DNA of 64,000 nucleotides from Gibbula magus (GCA_936450465.1 CAKZFU010000133.1:1-64000), one strand, 5' to 3'; positions 23,649-36,894 are shown, numbered from the stretch's first letter. A program made the numbers and translations. Notes: a model not told the origin generated them from the letters alone.

Positions 23649-24684
23649 CTAGGCCAAAGTGACTTTTGGCCCAAAATTGGGCCTACAGGAATGACTATAA
23701 CGGCACGGTTTGCCGATAAGACGGTCACCGATTCCAAAAGTGAATGCGTCTATGCGACCGACAGCATGTGAGCTTCCATAGGAGACCATCAAAAGTTGTC
23801 TAGGCCAAAGTCACCTTTTGGCCCATTTTTGGGCATGACTATAACGGCACGGGTTGCCGATAAGACGGTCACCGATTCCAAAAGGGAATGCGTCTATGCG
23901 ACCGGCAGCATGTGAGCTTCCATAGGAGACCATCAAAAGTTGTCTAGGCCAAAGTGACTTTTGGCCCAAAATTGGGCCTACAGGAATGACTATAACGGCA
24001 CGGTTTGCCGATAAGACGGTCACCGATTCCAAAAGTGAATGCGTCTATGCGACCGACAGCATGTGAGCTTCCATAGGAGACCATCAAAAGTTGTCTAGGC
24101 CAAAGTCACCTTTTGGCCCATTTTTGGGCATGACTATAACGGCACGGGTTGCCGATAAGACGGTCACCGATTCCAAAAGGGAATGCGTCTATGCGACCGG
24201 CAGCATGTGAGCTTCCATAGGAGACCATCAAAAGTTGTCTAGGCCAAAGTGACTTTTGGCCCAAAATTGGGCTTACAGGAATGACTATAACGGCACGGTT
24301 TGCCGATAAGACGCTCACCGATTCCAAAAGTGAATGCGTCTATGCGACCGACAGCATGTGAGCTTCCATAGGAGACCATCAAAAGTTGTCTAGGCCAAAG
24401 TGACTTTTGGCCCAAAATTGGGCCTACAGGAATGACTATAACGGCACGGTTTGCCGATAAGACGGTCACCGATTCCAAAAGTGAATGCGTCTATGCGACC
24501 GACAGCATGTGAGCTTCCATAGGAGACCATCAAAAGTTGTCTAGGCCAAAGTCACCTTTTGGCCCATTTTTGGGCATGACTATAACGGCACGGGTTGCCG
24601 ATAAGACGGTCACCGATTCCAAAAGGGAATGCGTCTATGCGACCGGCAGCATGTGAGCTTCCATAGGAGACCATCAAAAGTTGT

Positions 24685-24835
24685 CTAGGCCAAAGTGACT
24701 TTTGGCCCAAAATTGGGCCTACAGGAATGACTATAACGGCACGGTTTGCCGATAAGACGCTCACCGATTCCAAAAGTGAATGCGTCTATGCGACCGGCAG
24801 CATGTGAGCTTCCATAGGAGACCATCAAAAGTTGT
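24685..24835. repeat. A to C hybrid monomer at 1,626-bp repeat junction
   Basis: Class A through CGCTCACCG and GTGAATGC, but ending GACCGGCAGC as in C, and followed directly by a C monomer. It lies exactly where the second copy of the 1,626-bp block begins and may record that exchange. Only one C-diagnostic base supports the call. Confidence 0.65.
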
Positions 24836-25130
24836 CTAGGCCAAAGTCACCTTTTGGCCCATTTTTGGGCATGACTATAACGGCACGGGTTGCCGATAAG
24901 ACGGTCACCGATTCCAAAAGGGAATGCGTCTATGCGACCGGCAGCATGTGAGCTTCCATAGGAGACCATCAAAAGTTGTCTAGGCCAAAGTGACTTTTGG
25001 CCCAAAATTGGGCCTACAGGAATGACTATAACGGCACGGTTTGCCGATAAGACGGTCACCGATTCCAAAAGTGAATGCGTCTATGCGACCGACAGCATGT
25101 GAGCTTCCATAGGAGACCATCAAAAGTTGT

Positions 25131-25274
25131 CTAGGCCAAAGTCACCTTTTGGCCCATTTTTGGGCATGACTATAACGGCACGGGTTGCCGATAAGACGCT
25201 CACCGATTCCAAAAGTGAATGCGTCTATGCGACCGACAGCATGTGAGCTTCCATAGGAGACCATCAAAAGTTGT
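25131..25274. repeat. C to A hybrid monomer, second copy
   Basis: Same mosaic as 23,505-23,648 (C start, CGCTCACCG, A/B ending) at +1,626 bp. Confidence 0.88.
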
Positions 25275-28252
25275 CTAGGCCAAAGTGACTTTTGGCCCAA
25301 AATTGGGCCTACAGGAATGACTATAACGGCACGGTTTGCCGATAAGACGGTCACCGATTCCAAAAGTGAATGCGTCTATGCGACCGACAGCATGTGAGCT
25401 TCCATAGGAGACCATCAAAAGTTGTCTAGGCCAAAGTCACCTTTTGGCCCATTTTTGGGCATGACTATAACGGCACGGGTTGCCGATAAGACGGTCACCG
25501 ATTCCAAAAGGGAATGCGTCTATGCGACCGGCAGCATGTGAGCTTCCATAGGAGACCATCAAAAGTTGTCTAGGCCAAAGTGACTTTTGGCCCAAAATTG
25601 GGCCTACAGGAATGACTATAACGGCACGGTTTGCCGATAAGACGGTCACCGATTCCAAAAGTGAATGCGTCTATGCGACCGACAGCATGTGAGCTTCCAT
25701 AGGAGACCATCAAAAGTTGTCTAGGCCAAAGTCACCTTTTGGCCCATTTTTGGGCATGACTATAACGGCACGGGTTGCCGATAAGACGGTCACCGATTCC
25801 AAAAGGGAATGCGTCTATGCGACCGGCAGCATGTGAGCTTCCATAGGAGACCATCAAAAGTTGTCTAGGCCAAAGTGACTTTTGGCCCAAAATTGGGCCT
25901 ACAGGAATGACTATAACGGCACGGTTTGCCGATAAGACGCTCACCGATTCCAAAAGTGAATGCGTCTATGCAACCGACAGCATGTGAGCTTCCATAGGAG
26001 ACCATCAAAAGTTGTCTAGGCCAAAGTGACTTTTGGCCCAAAATTGGGCCTACAGGAATGACTATAACGGCACGGTTTGCCGATAAGACGGTCACCGATT
26101 CCAAAAGTGAATGCGTCTATGCGACCGACAGCATGTGAGCTTCCATAGGAGACCATCAAAAGTTGTCTAGGCCAAAGTCACCTTTTGGCCCATTTTTGGG
26201 CATGACTATAACGGCACGGGTTGCCGATAAGACGGTCACCGATTCCAAAAGGGAATGCGTCTATGCGACCGGCAGCATGTGAGCTTCCATAGGAGACCAT
26301 CAAAAGTTGTCTAGGCCAAAGTGACTTTTGGCCCAAAATTGGGCCTACAGGAATGACTATAACGGCACGGTTTGCCGATAAGACGCTCACCGATTCCAAA
26401 AGTGAATGCGTCTATGCGACCGACAGCATGTGAGCTTCCATAGGAGACCATCAAAAGTTGTCTAGGCCAAAGTGACTCTTGGCCCAAAATTGGGCCTACA
26501 GGAATGACTATAACGGCACGGTTTGCCGATAAGACGCTCACCGATTCCAAAAGTGAATGCGTCTATGCGACCGACAGCATGTGAGCTTCCATAGGAGACC
26601 ATCAAAAGTTGTCTAGGCCAAAGTGACTTTTGGCCCAAAATTGGGCCTACAGGAATGACTATAACGGCACGGTTTGCCGATAAGACGGTCACCGATTCCA
26701 AAAGTGAATGCGTCTATGCGACCGACAGCATGTGAGCTTCCATAGGAGACCATCAAAAGTTGTCTAGGCCAAAGTGACTTTTGGCCCAAAATTGGGCCTA
26801 CAGGAATGACTATAACGGCACGGTTTGCCGATAAGACGGTCACCGATTCCAAAAGTGAATGCGTCTATGCGACCGACAGCATGTGAGCTTCCATAGGAGA
26901 CCATCAAAAGTTGTCTAGGCCAAAGTCACCTTTTGGCCCATTTTTGGGCATGACTATAACGGCACGGGTTGCCGATAAGACGGTCACCGATTCCAAAAGG
27001 GAATGCGTCTATGCGACCGGCAGCATGTGAGCTTCCATAGGAGACCATCAAAAGTTGTCTAGGCCAAAGTGACTTTTGGCCCAAAATTGGGCCTACAGGA
27101 ATGACTATAACGGCACGGTTTGCCGATAAGACGCTCACCGATTCCAAAAGTGAATGCGTCTATGCAACCGACAGCATGTGAGCTTCCATAGGAGACCATC
27201 AAAAGTTGTCTAGGCCAAAGTGACTTTTGGCCCAAAATTGGGCCTACAGGAATGACTATAACGGCACGGTTTGCCGATAAGACGGTCACCGATTCCAAAA
27301 GTGAATGCGTCTATGCGACCGACAGCATGTGAGCTTCCATAGGAGACCATCAAAAGTTGTCTAGGCCAAAGTCACCTTTTGGCCCATTTTTGGGCATGAC
27401 TATAACGGCACGGGTTGCCGATAAGACGGTCACCGATTCCAAAAGGGAATGCGTCTATGCGACCGGCAGCATGTGAGCTTCCATAGGAGACCATCAAAAG
27501 TTGTCTAGGCCAAAGTGACTTTTGGCCCAAAATTGGGCCTACAGGAATGACTATAACGGCACGGTTTGCCGATAAGACGCTCACCGATTCCAAAAGTGAA
27601 TGCGTCTATGCGACCGACAGCATGTGAGCTTCCATAGGAGACCATCAAAAGTTGTCTAGGCCAAAGTGACTTTTGGCCCAAAATTGGGCCTACAGGAATG
27701 ACTATAACGGCACGGTTTGCCGATAAGACGGTCACCGATTCCAAAAGTGAATGCGTCTATGCGACCGACAGCATGTGAGCTTCCATAGGAGACCATCAAA
27801 AGTTGTCTAGCCCAAAGTCACCTTTTGGCCCATTTTTGGGCATGACTATAACGGCACGGGTTGCCGATAAGACGGTCACCGATTCCAAAAGGGAATGCGT
27901 CTATGCGACCGGCAGCATGTGAGCTTCCATAGGAGACCATCAAAAGTTGTCTAGGCCAAAGTGACTTTTGGCCCAAAATTGGGCCTACAGGAATGACTAT
28001 AACGGCACGGTTTGCCGATAAGACGCTCACCGATTCCAAAAGTGAATGCGTCTATGCGACCGACAGCATGTGAGCTTCCATAGGAGACCATCAAAAGTTG
28101 TCTAGGCCAAAGTGACTTTTGGCCCAAAATTGGGCCTACAGGAATGACTATAACGGCACGGTTTGCCGATAAGACGGTCACCGATTCCAAAAGTGAATGC
28201 GTCTATGCGACCGACAGCATGTGAGCTTCCATAGGAGACCATCAAAAGTTGT

Positions 28253-28404
28253 CTAGGCCAAAGTCACCTTTTGGCCCAATTTTGGGCCTACAGGAATGAC
28301 TATAACGGCACGGTTTGCCGATAAGACGGTCACCGATTCCAAAAGTGAATGCGTCTATGCGACCGACAGCATGTGAGCTTCCATAGGAGACCATCAAAAG
28401 TTGT
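28253..28404. repeat. C/B hybrid monomer with inverted dyad core (152 bp)
   Basis: Begins as C (GTCACC) but keeps CTACAGGA, GGTTTGCC and the B ending, so it is 152 bp. At 28,273-28,288 it has GGCCCAATTTTGGGCC, the exact reverse complement of the usual A/B core GGCCCAAAATTGGGCC. It could be a C/B recombinant with an inverted second dyad, or a relic of an intermediate between the classes. Confidence 0.85.
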
Positions 28405-31080
28405 CTAGGCCAAAGTCACCTTTTGGCCCATTTTTGGGCATGACTATAACGGCACGGGTTGCCGATAAGACGGTCACCGATTCCAAAAGGGAATGCGTCT
28501 ATGCGACCGGCAGCATGTGAGCTTCCATAGGAGACCATCAAAAGTTGTCTAGGCCAAAGTGACTTTTGGCCCAAAATTGGGCCTACAGGAATGACTATAA
28601 CGGCACGGTTTGCCGATAAGACGCTCACCGATTCCAAAAGTGAATGCGTCTATGCGACCGACAGCATGTGAGCTTCCATAGGAGACCATCAAAAGTTGTC
28701 TAGGCCAAAGTGACTTTTGGCCCAAAATTGGGCCTACAGGAATGACTATAACGGCACGGTTTGCCGATAAGACGGTCACCGATTCCAAAAGTGAATGCGT
28801 CTATGCGACCGACAGCATGTGAGCTTCCATAGGAGACCATCAAAAGTTGTCTAGGCCAAAGTCACCTTTTGGCCCATTTTTGGGCATGACTATAACGGCA
28901 CGGGTTGCCGATAAGACGGTCACCGATTCCAAAAGGGAATGCGTCTATGCGACCGGCAGCATGTGAGCTTCCATAGGAGACCATCAAAAGTTGTCTAGGC
29001 CAAAGTGACTTTTGGCCCAAAATTGGGCTTACAGGAATGACTATAACGGCACGGTTTGCCGATAAGACGCTCACCGATTCCAAAAGTGAATGCGTCTATG
29101 CGACCGACAGCATGTGAGCTTCCATAGGAGACCATCAAAAGTTGTCTAGGCCAAAGTGACTTTTGGCCCAAAATTGGGCCTACAGGAATGACTATAACGG
29201 CACGGTTTGCCGATAAGACGCTCACCGATTCCAAAAGTGAATGCGTCTATGCGACCGACAGCATGTGAGCTTCCATAGGAGACCATCAAAAGTTGTCTAG
29301 GCCAAAGTGACTTTTGGCCCAAAATTGGGCCTACAGGAATGACTATAACGGCACGGTTTGCCGATAAGACGCTCACCGATTCCAAAAGTGAATGCGTCTA
29401 TGCGACCGACAGCATGTGAGCTTCCATAGGAGACCATCAAAAGTTGTCTAGGCCAAAGTGACTTTTGGCCCAAAATTGGGCCTACAGGAATGACTATAAC
29501 GGCACGGTTTGCCGATAAGACGGTCACCGATTCCAAAAGTGAATGCGTCTATGCGACCGACAGCATGTGAGCTTCCATAGGAGACCATCAAAAGTTGTCT
29601 AGGCCAAAGTCACCTTTTGGCCCATTTTTGGGCATGACTATAACGGCACGGGTTGCCGATAAGACGGTCACCGATTCCAAAAGGGAATGCGTCTATGCGA
29701 CCGGCAGCATGTGAGCTTCCATAGGAGACCATCAAAAGTTGTCTAGGCCAAAGTGACTTTTGGCCCAAAATTGGGCCTACAGGAATGATTATAACGGCAC
29801 GGTTTGCCGATAAGACGCTCACCGATTCCAAAAGTGAATGCGTCTATGCGACCGACAGCATGTGAGCTTCCATAGGAGACCATCAAAAGTTGTCTAGGCC
29901 AAAGTGACTTTTGGCCCAAAATTGGGCCTACAGGAATGACTATAACGGCACGGTTTGCCGATAAGACGGTCACCGATTCCAAAAGTGAATGCGTCTATGC
30001 GACCGACAGCATGTGAGCTTCCATAGGAGACCATCAAAAGTTGTCTAGGCCAAAGTCACCTTTTGGCCCATTTTTGGGCATGACTATAACGGCACGGGTT
30101 GCCGATAAGACGGTCACCGATTCCAAAAGGGAATGCGTCTATGCGACCGGCAGCATGTGAGCTTCCATAGGAGACCATCAAAAGTTGTCTAGGCCAAAGT
30201 GACTTTTGGCCCAAAATTGGGCCTACAGGAATGACTATAACGGCACGGTTTGCCGATAAGACGCTCACCGATTCCAAAAGTGAATGCGTCTATGCGACCG
30301 ACAGCATGTGAGCTTCCATAGGAGACCATCAAAAGTTGTCTAGGCCAAAGTGACTTTTGGCCCAAAATTGGGCCTACAGGAATGACTATAACGGCACGGT
30401 TTGCCGATAAGACGGTCACCGATTCCAAAAGTGAATGCGTCTATGCGACCGACAGCATGTGAGCTTCCATAGGAGACCATCAAAAGTTGTCTAGGCCAAA
30501 GTCACCTTTTGGCCCATTTTTGGGCATGACTATAACGGCACGGGTTGCCGATAAGACGGTCACCGATTCCAAAAGGGAATGCGTCTATGCGACCGGCAGC
30601 ATGTGAGCTTCCATAGGAGACCATCAAAAGTTGTCTAGGCCAAAGTGACTTTTGGCCCAAAATTGGGCCTACAGGAATGACTATAACGGCACGGTTTGCC
30701 GATAAGACGGTCACCGATTCCAAAAGTGAATGCGTCTATGCGACCGACAGCATGTGAGCTTCCATAGGAGACCATCAAAAGTTGTCTAGGCCAAAGTCAC
30801 CTTTTGGCCCATTTTTGGGCATGACTATAACGGCACGGGTTGCCGATAAGACGGTCACCGATTCCAAAAGGGAATGCGTCTATGCGACCGGCAGCATGTG
30901 AGCTTCCATAGGAGACCATCAAAAGTTGTCTAGGCCAAAGTGACTTTTGGCCCAAAATTGGGCCTACAGGAATGACTATAACGGCACGGTTTGCCGATAA
31001 GACGCTCACCGATTCCAAAAGTGAATGCGTCTATGCGACCGACAGCATGTGAGCTTCCATAGGAGACCATCAAAAGTTGT

Positions 31081-31233
31081 CTGGGCCAAAAGGTGACTTT
31101 TGGCCCAAAATTGGGCCTACAGGAATGACTATAACGGCACGGTTTGCCGATAAGACGGTCACCGATTCCAAAAGTGAATGCGTCTATGCGACCGACAGCA
31201 TGTGAGCTTCCATAGGAGACCATCAAAAGTTGT
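31081..31233. repeat. Variant monomer with perfected palindrome (153 bp)
   Basis: The first dyad is rebuilt here as GGGCCAAAAG, a GTGA centre, then CTTTTGGCCC (31,083-31,106), a perfect 10-bp inverted repeat. The left arm and centre match the reverse complement of the C-class dyad, while the right arm and the rest are B class. The monomer starts CTGGGCC and is 2 bp longer than normal. It is the only copy of this form seen in the window. Confidence 0.92.
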
Positions 31234-32276
31234 CTAGGCCAAAGTCACCTTTTGGCCCATTTTTGGGCATGACTATAACGGCACGGGTTGCCGATAAGAC
31301 GGTCACCGATTCCAAAAGGGAATGCGTCTATGCGACCGGCAGCATGTGAGCTTCCATAGGAGACCATCAAAAGTTGTCTAGGCCAAAGTGACTTTTGGCC
31401 CAAAATTGGGCCTACAGGAATGACTATAACGGCACGGTTTGCCGATAAGACGCTCACCGATTCCAAAAGTGAATGCGTCTATGCGACCGACAGCATGTGA
31501 GCTTCCATAGGAGACCATCAAAAGTTGTCTAGGCCAAAGTGACTTTTGGCCCAAAATTGGGCCTACAGGAATGACTATAACGGCACGGTTTGCCGATAAG
31601 ACGGTCACCGATTCCAAAAGTGAATGCGTCTATGCGACCGACAGCATGTGAGCTTCCATAGGAGACCATCAAAAGTTGTCTAGGCCAAAGTCACCTTTTG
31701 GCCCATTTTTGGGCATGACTATAACGGCACGGGTTGCCGATAAGACGGTCACCGATTCCAAAAGGGAATGCGTCTATGCGACCGGCAGCATGTGAGCTTC
31801 CATAGGAGACCATCAAAAGTTGTCTAGGCCAAAGTGACTTTTGGCCCAAAATTGGGCCTACAGGAATGACTATAACGGCACGGTTTGCCGATAAGACGCT
31901 CACCGATTCCAAAAGTGAATGCGTCTATGCGACCGACAGCATGTGAGCTTCCATAGGAGACCATCAAAAGTTGTCTAGGCCAAAGTGACTTTTGGCCCAA
32001 AATTGGGCCTACAGGAATGACTATAACGGCACGGTTTGCCGATAAGACGGTCACCGATTCCAAAAGTGAATGCGTCTATGCGACCGACAGCATGTGAGCT
32101 TCCATAGGAGACCATCAAAAGTTGTCTAGGCCAAAGTGACTTTTGGCCCAAAATTGGGCCTACAGGAATGACTATAACGGCACGGTTTGCCGATAAGACG
32201 CTCACCGATTCCAAAAGTGAATGCGTCTATGCGACCGACAGCATGTGAGCTTCCATAGGAGACCATCAAAAGTTGT

Positions 32277-33319
32277 CTAGGCCAAAGTCACCTTTTGGCC
32301 CATTTTTGGGCATGACTATAACGGCACGGGTTGCCGATAAGACGGTCACCGATTCCAAAAGGGAATGCGTCTATGCGACCGGCAGCATGTGAGCTTCCAT
32401 AGGAGACCATCAAAAGTTGTCTAGGCCAAAGTGACTTTTGGCCCAAAATTGGGCCTACAGGAATGACTATAACGGCACGGTTTGCCGATAAGACGCTCAC
32501 CGATTCCAAAAGTGAATGCGTCTATGCGACCGACAGCATGTGAGCTTCCATAGGAGACCATCAAAAGTTGTCTAGGCCAAAGTGACTTTTGGCCCAAAAT
32601 TGGGCCTACAGGAATGACTATAACGGCACGGTTTGCCGATAAGACGCTCACCGATTCCAAAAGTGAATGCGTCTATGCGACCGACAGCATGTGAGCTTCC
32701 ATAGGAGACCATCAAAAGTTGTCTAGGCCAAAGTGACTTTTGGCCCAAAATTGGGCCTACAGGAATGACTATAACGGCACGGTTTGCCGATAAGACGCTC
32801 ACCGATTCCAAAAGTGAATGCGTCTATGCGACCGACAGCATGTGAGCTTCCATAGGAGACCATCAAAAGTTGTCTAGGCCAAAGTCACCTTTTGGCCCAT
32901 TTTTGGGCATGACTATAACGGCACGGGTTGCCGATAAGACGGTCACCGATTCCAAAAGGGAATGCGTCTATGCGACCGGCAGCATGTGAGCTTCCATAGG
33001 AGACCATCAAAAGTTGTCTAGGCCAAAGTGACTTTTGGCCCAAAATTGGGCCTACAGGAATGACTATAACGGCACGGTTTGCCGATAAGACGCTCACCGA
33101 TTCCAAAAGTGAATGCGTCTATGCGACCGACAGCATGTGAGCTTCCATAGGAGACCATCAAAAGTTGTCTAGGCCAAAGTGACTTTTGGCCCAAAATTGG
33201 GCCTACAGGAATGACTATAACGGCACGGTTTGCCGATAAGACGGTCACCGATTCCAAAAGTGAATGCGTCTATGCGACCGACAGCATGTGAGCTTCCATA
33301 GGAGACCATCAAAAGTTGT
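32277..33319. repeat. 1,043-bp super-repeat, copy 1 (C-A-A-A + C-A-B)
   Basis: C at 32,277 is followed by three class-A monomers (32,421, 32,572, 32,723, each with CGCTCACCG), then a normal C-A-B unit from 32,874. The whole seven-monomer unit repeats immediately at 33,320, making a second level of order above the 446-bp HOR. Confidence 0.9.
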
Positions 33320-34362
33320 CTAGGCCAAAGTCACCTTTTGGCCCATTTTTGGGCATGACTATAACGGCACGGGTTGCCGATAAGACGGTCACCGATTCCA
33401 AAAGGGAATGCGTCTATGCGACCGGCAGCATGTGAGCTTCCATAGGAGACCATCAAAAGTTGTCTAGGCCAAAGTGACTTTTGGCCCAAAATTGGGCCTA
33501 CAGGAATGACTATAACGGCACGGTTTGCCGATAAGACGCTCACCGATTCCAAAAGTGAATGCGTCTATGCGACCGACAGCATGTGAGCTTCCATAGGAGA
33601 CCATCAAAAGTTGTCTAGGCCAAAGTGACTTTTGGCCCAAAATTGGGCCTACAGGAATGACTATAACGGCACGGTTTGCCGATAAGACGCTCACCGATTC
33701 CAAAAGTGAATGCGTCTATGCGACCGACAGCATGTGAGCTTCCATAGGAGACCATCAAAAGTTGTCTAGGCCAAAGTGACTTTTGGCCCAAAATTGGGCC
33801 TACAGGAATGACTATAACGGCACGGTTTGCCGATAAGACGCTCACCGATTCCAAAAGTGAATGCGTCTATGCGACCGACAGCATGTGAGCTTCCATAGGA
33901 GACCATCAAAAGTTGTCTAGGCCAAAGTCACCTTTTGGCCCATTTTTGGGCATGACTATAACGGCACGGGTTGCCGATAAGACGGTCACCGATTCCAAAA
34001 GGGAATGCGTCTATGCGACCGGCAGCATGTGAGCTTCCATAGGAGACCATCAAAAGTTGTCTAGGCCAAAGTGACTTTTGGCCCAAAATTGGGCCTACAG
34101 GAATGACTATAACGGCACGGTTTGCCGATAAGACGCTCACCGATTCCAAAAGTGAATGCGTCTATGCGACCGACAGCATGTGAGCTTCCATAGGAGACCA
34201 TCAAAAGTTGTCTAGGCCAAAGTGACTTTTGGCCCAAAATTGGGCCTACAGGAATGACTATAACGGCACGGTTTGCCGATAAGACGGTCACCGATTCCAA
34301 AAGTGAATGCGTCTATGCGACCGACAGCATGTGAGCTTCCATAGGAGACCATCAAAAGTTGT
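33320..34362. repeat. 1,043-bp super-repeat, copy 2
   Basis: C at 33,320, class-A monomers at 33,464, 33,615 and 33,766, then C-A-B from 33,917. Same monomer order as 32,277-33,319. Confidence 0.9.
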
Positions 34363-36894
34363 CTAGGCCAAAGTCACCTTTTGGCCAATTTTTGGGCATG
34401 ACTATAACGGCACGGGTTGCCGATAAGACGGTCACCGATTCCAAAAGGGAATGCGTCTATGCGACCGGCAGCATGTGAGCTTCCATAGGAGACCATCAAA
34501 AGTTGTCTAGGCCAAAGTGACTTTTGGCCCAAAATTGGGCCTACAGGAATGACTATAACGGCACGGTTTGCCGATAAGACGCTCACCGATTCCAAAAGTG
34601 AATGCGTCTATGCGACCGACAGCATGTGAGCTTCCATAGGAGACCATCAAAAGTTGTCTAGGCCAAAGTGACTTTTGGCCCAAAATTGGGCCTACAGGAA
34701 TGACTATAACGGCACGGTTTGCCGATAAGACGGTCACCGATTCCAAAAGTGAATGCGTCTATGCGACTGACAGCATGTGAGCTTCCATAGGAGACCATCA
34801 AAAGTTGTCTAGGCCAAAGTCACCTTTTGGCCCATTTTTGGGCATGACTATAACGGCACGGGTTGCCGATAAGACGGTCACCGATTCCAAAAGGGAATGC
34901 GTCTATGCGACCGGCAGCATGTGAGCTTCCATAGGAGACCATCAAAAGTTGTCTAGGCCAAAGTGACTTTTGGCCCAAAATTGGGCCTACAGGAATGACT
35001 ATAATGGCACGGTTTGCCGATAAGACGCTCACCGATTCCAAAAGTGAATGCGTCTATGCGACCGACAGCATGTGAGCTTCCATAGGAGACCATCAAAAGT
35101 TGTCTAGGCCAAAGTGACTTTTGGCCCAAAATTGGGCCTACAGGAATGACTATAACGGCACGGTTTGCCGATAAGACGCTCACCGATTCCAAAAGTGAAT
35201 GCGTCTATGCGACCGACAGCATGTGAGCTTCCATAGGAGACCATCAAAAGTTGTCTAGGCCAAAGTGACTTTTGGCCCAAAATTGGGCCTACAGGAATGA
35301 CTATAACGGCACGGTTTGCCGATAAGACGGTCACCGATTCCAAAAGTGAATGCGTCTATGCGACCGACAGCATGTGAGCTTCCATAGGAGACCATCAAAA
35401 GTTGTCTAGGCCAAAGTCACCTTTTGGCCCATTTTTGGGCATGACTATAACGGCACGGGTTGCCGATAAGACGGTCACCGATTCCAAAAGGGAATGCGTC
35501 TATGCGACCGGCAGCATGTGAGCTTCCATAGGAGACCATCAAAAGTTGTCTAGGCCAAAGTGACTTTTGGCCCAAAATTGGGCCTACAGGAATGACTATA
35601 ACGGCACGGTTTGCCGATAAGACGCTCACCGATTCCAAAAGTGAATGCGTCTATGCGACCGACAGCATGTGAGCTTCCATAGGAGACCATCAAAAGTTGT
35701 CTAGGCCAAAGTGACTTTTGGCCCAAAATTGGGCCTACAGGAATGACTATAACGGCACGGTTTGCCGATAAGACGGTCACCGATTCCAAAAGTGAATGCG
35801 TCTATGCGACCGACAGCATGTGAGCTTCCATAGGAGACCATCAAAAGTTGTCTAGGCCAAAGTGACTTTTGGCCCAAAATTGGGCCTACAGGAATGACTA
35901 TAACGGCACGGTTTGCCGATAAGACGGTCACCGATTCCAAAAGTGAATGCGTCTATGCGACCGACAGCATGTGAGCTTCCATAGGAGACCATCAAAAGTT
36001 GTCTAGGCCAAAGTCACCTTTTGGCCCATTTTTGGGCATGACTATAACGGCACGGGTTGCCGATAAGACGGTCACCGATTCCAAAAGGGAATGCGTCTAT
36101 GCGACCGGCAGCATGTGAGCTTCCATAGGAGACCATCAAAAGTTGTCTAGGCCAAAGTGACTTTTGGCCCAAAATTGGGCCTACAGGAATGACTATAACG
36201 GCACGGTTTGCCGATAAGACGCTCACCGATTCCAAAAGTGAATGCGTCTATGCGACCGACAGCATGTGAGCTTCCATAGGAGACCATCAAAAGTTGTCTA
36301 GGCCAAAGTGACTTTTGGCCCAAAATTGGGCCTACAGGAATGACTATAACGGCACGGTTTGCCGATAAGACGCTCACCGATTCCAAAAGTGAATGCGTCT
36401 ATGCGACCGACAGCATGTGAGCTTCCATAGGAGACCATCAAAAGTTGTCTAGGCCAAAGTCACCTTTTGGCCAATTTTTGGGCATGACTATAACGGCACG
36501 GGTTGCCGATAAGACGGTCACCGATTCCAAAAGGGAATGCGTCTATGCGACCGGCAGCATGTGAGCTTCCATAGGAGACCATCAAAAGTTGTCTAGGCCA
36601 AAGTGACTTTTGGCCCAAAATTGGGCCTACAGGAATGACTATAACGGCACGGTTTGCCGATAAGACGCTCACCGATTCCAAAAGTGAATGCGTCTATGCG
36701 ACCGACAGCATGTGAGCTTCCATAGGAGACCATCAAAAGTTGTCTAGGCCAAAGTGACTTTTGGCCCAAAATTGGGCCTACAGGAATGACTATAACGGCA
36801 CGGTTTGCCGATAAGACGGTCACCGATTCCAAAAGTGAATGCGTCTATGCGACCGACAGCATGTGAGCTTCCATAGGAGACCATCAAAAGTTGT

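Larger units (their letters stand above)
23210..26166. repeat. Dimeric block, 295-bp C-plus-one repeats
   Basis: C-to-C spacing drops to 295 bp (144+151) at 23,210, 23,505, 23,800, 24,541, 24,836, 25,131 and 25,426, with 446-bp units at 24,095 and 25,721. The pattern 295-295-295-446-295 recurs at an offset of 1,626 bp, so this part is itself duplicated (23,210-24,540 against 24,836-26,166). The single 151-bp monomer is usually of class B. This is the only extended run where the dimer is the main unit. Confidence 0.9.
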
